Shown: one piece after another, positions 8,582 to 10,000 of the stretch
Position numbering within the stretch: position 1 is the stretch's first letter
Layout: every line of letters begins with the position of its first letter
Source: Halisarca cf. caerulea
Taxonomy: Eukaryota > Porifera > Demospongiae > Chondrillida > Halisarcidae
Assembly: GCA_963170055.1 (NCBI GenBank)
Contig: CAUJGJ010000397.1
Coordinates: 5,332,501 to 5,342,500 of the forward strand
DNA length: 10,000 bases
Direction: 5' to 3'
Program-made: the position numbers and the translations under genes
Notes under the pieces: generated by a model
What the model was told of the DNA's origin: nothing
The model's database searches: none
What the model saw: only the letters and a program-made list of their open reading frames with translations

Positions 8582-9401
8582 ATATGGATTTGAAGAAAAG
8601 TCTTATAATAGAGAATTTATGCAATAGTAATAGAGAAGTATGAATTTATACAGAAATGAGTTATAGGAATTGTTTTGAAAACAATTGCCAAATATGGCAA
8701 TTGTTTTCAAAACAATCGTCCAGTTACAATAAACAGTATGTTCAATGAATGTTCAGCTGTGCACTTACACTCCAATGCTTTGCAAGTGATTCGAGTGTGT
8801 GGGGCGGCAGCCCCCACGAGTTTTTAACTCGAATTACTTGTTGTGTTATAAATCACTGGTTTTGACTTTCATAAATCAAATTTATTCTAATATAATATTC
8901 CTTATTTATACTATTGTTTGTAGATAAAATTCAAAAAAGACTACAATGTAAGAGAACCTGCACGACTTGCATAAGATTAGAATGTATATATTATGTATAT
9001 ACTATTATATTTGATACTATGATATGTTTTTACATGCCTGTTTTTCTACATGCATGTGAGTATTCGTGTATTTCGGTAAGGTCTTCTGTTATAAATTATG
9101 TTATATCTTCATGTTCACAGGAGAGAAAGGCAGTTATCGAGAAGGAACTACTAGTGAGTTCAATATTGGTGAACAATGTACCTATGACAGTAATAGAATT
9201 GTTTAACTTTTGTGTACATCTGCATGTGTTTGAACATTTATAGTGAGCATGTGTGCACATGTGTGAGCATGTGTGTGTGTGTACGTATGTGTGTGCATAT
9301 ATATAAATATTAAATTTGCTCTCTTTTTCCCCTGGATAATAGAGAAAGGAAAAAGAATCATGATGAAATTGAAAAAGTTGTAAGTAAAATTCGTTGTGTG
9401 T

Positions 9402-9463
<62 letters not shown>

Positions 9464-9962
9464 ATGTGTGTGTACAATGTGAATAAAATGTAAATGTGAG
9501 ATTTGCTTCCTCTCTATCTATAGAAAAAAGAAAAGGACACTGAATTAGAAAGAGTTGTAAGTTAAATGCATTACATTGAATATTTTCCTTATTAGCTCGT
9601 GTTTTATGCACACCCACTGTCTCCCTCTAGAAAAATGAAAGAGATCAGGAAATTTTACGCATTGTAAGTACAATTTTAAATCTCTGTAGTTTTGTCCAAC
9701 AGATCTATCTTTTTCTTATATACAGCGTAGCCAACTTCAAAAGGAACGGCGCTGTAGGAGGCGCGAGAGGAGGATGCTGTCACCAACGAGGCCTCTTCCT
9801 CCTCCGCCTCCTCAGCGCCAGGGTCAATGTGTGACCCATAGTAAGTTAGCACAATATATGTACACAAAGTCTACATGTTTAAATATACATATATTATATA
9901 CTTTTATGTTTTATATATTCCCACACACTTTCTTTACAGATATACGAGCAATAAACTATTAA
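8091..9962 (+). CDS. Small membrane-anchored coiled-coil protein built from microexons (hypothetical)
   Basis: Proposed exons: 8091-8117, 8211-8279, 8341-8370, 8924-8947, 9121-9153, an exon near 9343-9379, 9524-9556, 9631-9663, 9726-9840, 9940-9962 (TAA). Each has a clear GT donor, most of them GTAAG or GTRAGT type. The first three encode about 42 hydrophobic residues (MVEISLVFV, then MLVAAAIHLLLQLVVPGF), consistent with a signal anchor or one or two membrane spans. Next come charged segments (IKFKKDYN, ERKAVIEKELL, KKEKDTELERV, KNERDQEILRI) that suit a coiled coil, then RSQLQKERRCRRRERRML and a PLPPPPPQRQ stretch, ending NIRAINY. The predicted length is about 139 residues. I do not recognise the family. 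The joint into the exon near 9343 does not close with a standard acceptor, so one exon may be missing or misplaced. Exons this small carry little evidence singly; the case rests on the consistent phase-0 chain. Confidence 0.6.
8218..8246. repeat. Perfect 12-bp hairpin inside a coding microexon
   Basis: TTGCAGCAGCAA and TTGCTGCTGCAA flank TACAC. It lies in exon 8211-8279 and encodes part of the hydrophobic stretch (VAAAIHLLLQ). Confidence 0.85.
8467..8839 (+). mobile_element. Interspersed repeat, family A, apparently complete
   Basis: Starts TTTTTAGGGGCTGCCGCAGG with an immediate GC-rich hairpin (GGGGCTGCC...GGCAGCCCC), then GTGTAACGCTCGTCCG, an (AT)n tract at 8536-8580 and the nested palindrome (8669-8716). 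It ends with a GGGGCGGCAGCCCCC block and a hairpin closing on CTCGAATTACTT. The stretch 8480-8765 is matched in inverted orientation by 1-245. It lies in the intron between exons at 8370 and 8924 of the microexon gene. Non-coding; no target-site duplication is obvious. Confidence 0.8.
8536..8580. repeat. (AT)n tract inside repeat family A
   Basis: A nearly pure AT run. The inverted copy near 182-201 is shorter, so the tract length varies between copies. Confidence 0.95.
9343..9663 (+). repeat. Three tandem 33-bp (11-codon) microexon units
   Basis: Units end at 9379, 9556 and 9663, each directly followed by GTAAGT. They encode RKKNHDEIEKV, KKEKDTELERV and KNERDQEILRI: basic N-terminal half, acidic centre, then Glu-hydrophobic and a final Val/Ile. 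The DNA is alike too (purine-rich, ending RTT|GTAAGT), including the first intron bases. The exon at 9121-9153 is also 33 bp but less similar. This fits tandem exon duplication producing a hendecad-type coiled coil. Confidence 0.6.
9394..9474. repeat. (TG)n microsatellite in a short intron
   Basis: Fills over half of the 144-bp intron between the exons ending 9379 and starting 9524. Confidence 0.95.
9950..9955 (+). promoter_or_regulatory. Possible poly(A) signal overlapping the gene end
   Basis: AATAAA lies within the last codons before the TAA at 9960-9962, which would give a 3' UTR of only about 10-20 bases if used. Confidence 0.35.
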
Positions 9963-10000
9963 CGTATTAAAACTTATACTTATATATAACACATGCATAT

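Noticed and set aside
8467..8839. tRNA or structured RNA gene suggested by GC-rich hairpins
   Set aside because: No cloverleaf or internal A/B boxes found, and the structure recurs as part of an interspersed element.
9096..9617. 173-codon minus-strand open frame
   Set aside because: Runs through the TG tract and antisense to the microexons; no protein-like composition outside the repeat.

Overview
The window looks like nuclear DNA of an early-branching animal, most likely a sponge. The sequence shows AT-rich DNA, GT-AG introns mostly of 70-700 bp, very short exons, many small inverted-repeat transposon remnants, long (CA)n tracts and frequent TACG-type tetranucleotide clusters. There is no operon structure, no ribosome-binding sites and no RNA gene that I can recognise. 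The taxonomic placement is an inference from overall character, not from a marker gene.

Two multi-exon plus-strand genes can be assembled by reading exons that join in frame across GT-AG introns. Gene 1 (about 811-6313) has ten proposed exons and would encode about 640 residues. It has an acidic disordered N-terminus, a ParB-like domain in exons 2-3, a helical ParB-HTH-like region in exon 6, and a C-terminal part laid out like a bacterial/phage N4/N6 DNA methyltransferase with degenerate motifs. Nine exons from 1229 onward stay open and keep phase. Exon 1 is broken: it reads well in one frame up to an A7 run at 956-962 and in another frame after it.

Gene 2 (about 8091-9962) would encode about 139 residues: a hydrophobic N-terminus over three tiny exons, a charged coiled-coil part built from 33-bp exons of 11 codons each, and an Arg-rich, proline-rich C-terminus. 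The neighbouring 33-bp exons resemble each other, which points to tandem microexon duplication.

The rest is repeats. One element family lies in opposite orientation at 1-245 and 8467-8839, and a relative with a different core is at 2929-3173. Two mariner-like MITEs (TA...TA) lie at 478-673 and 1898-2066. A 240-bp terminal-inverted-repeat element is at 3961-4200. Two very small TIR elements are at 4258-4321 and 6916-6971. A GGGTAACTTGG repeat family is at 4402-4604 and 7061-7404. A foldback at 3236-3357 carries hammerhead-like core motifs. Long CA/TG microsatellites lie at 6708-6884, 6971-7012, 7423-7518 and 9394-9474. Most repeats are in introns of gene 1 or between the two genes. I see no evidence that the two genes work together.
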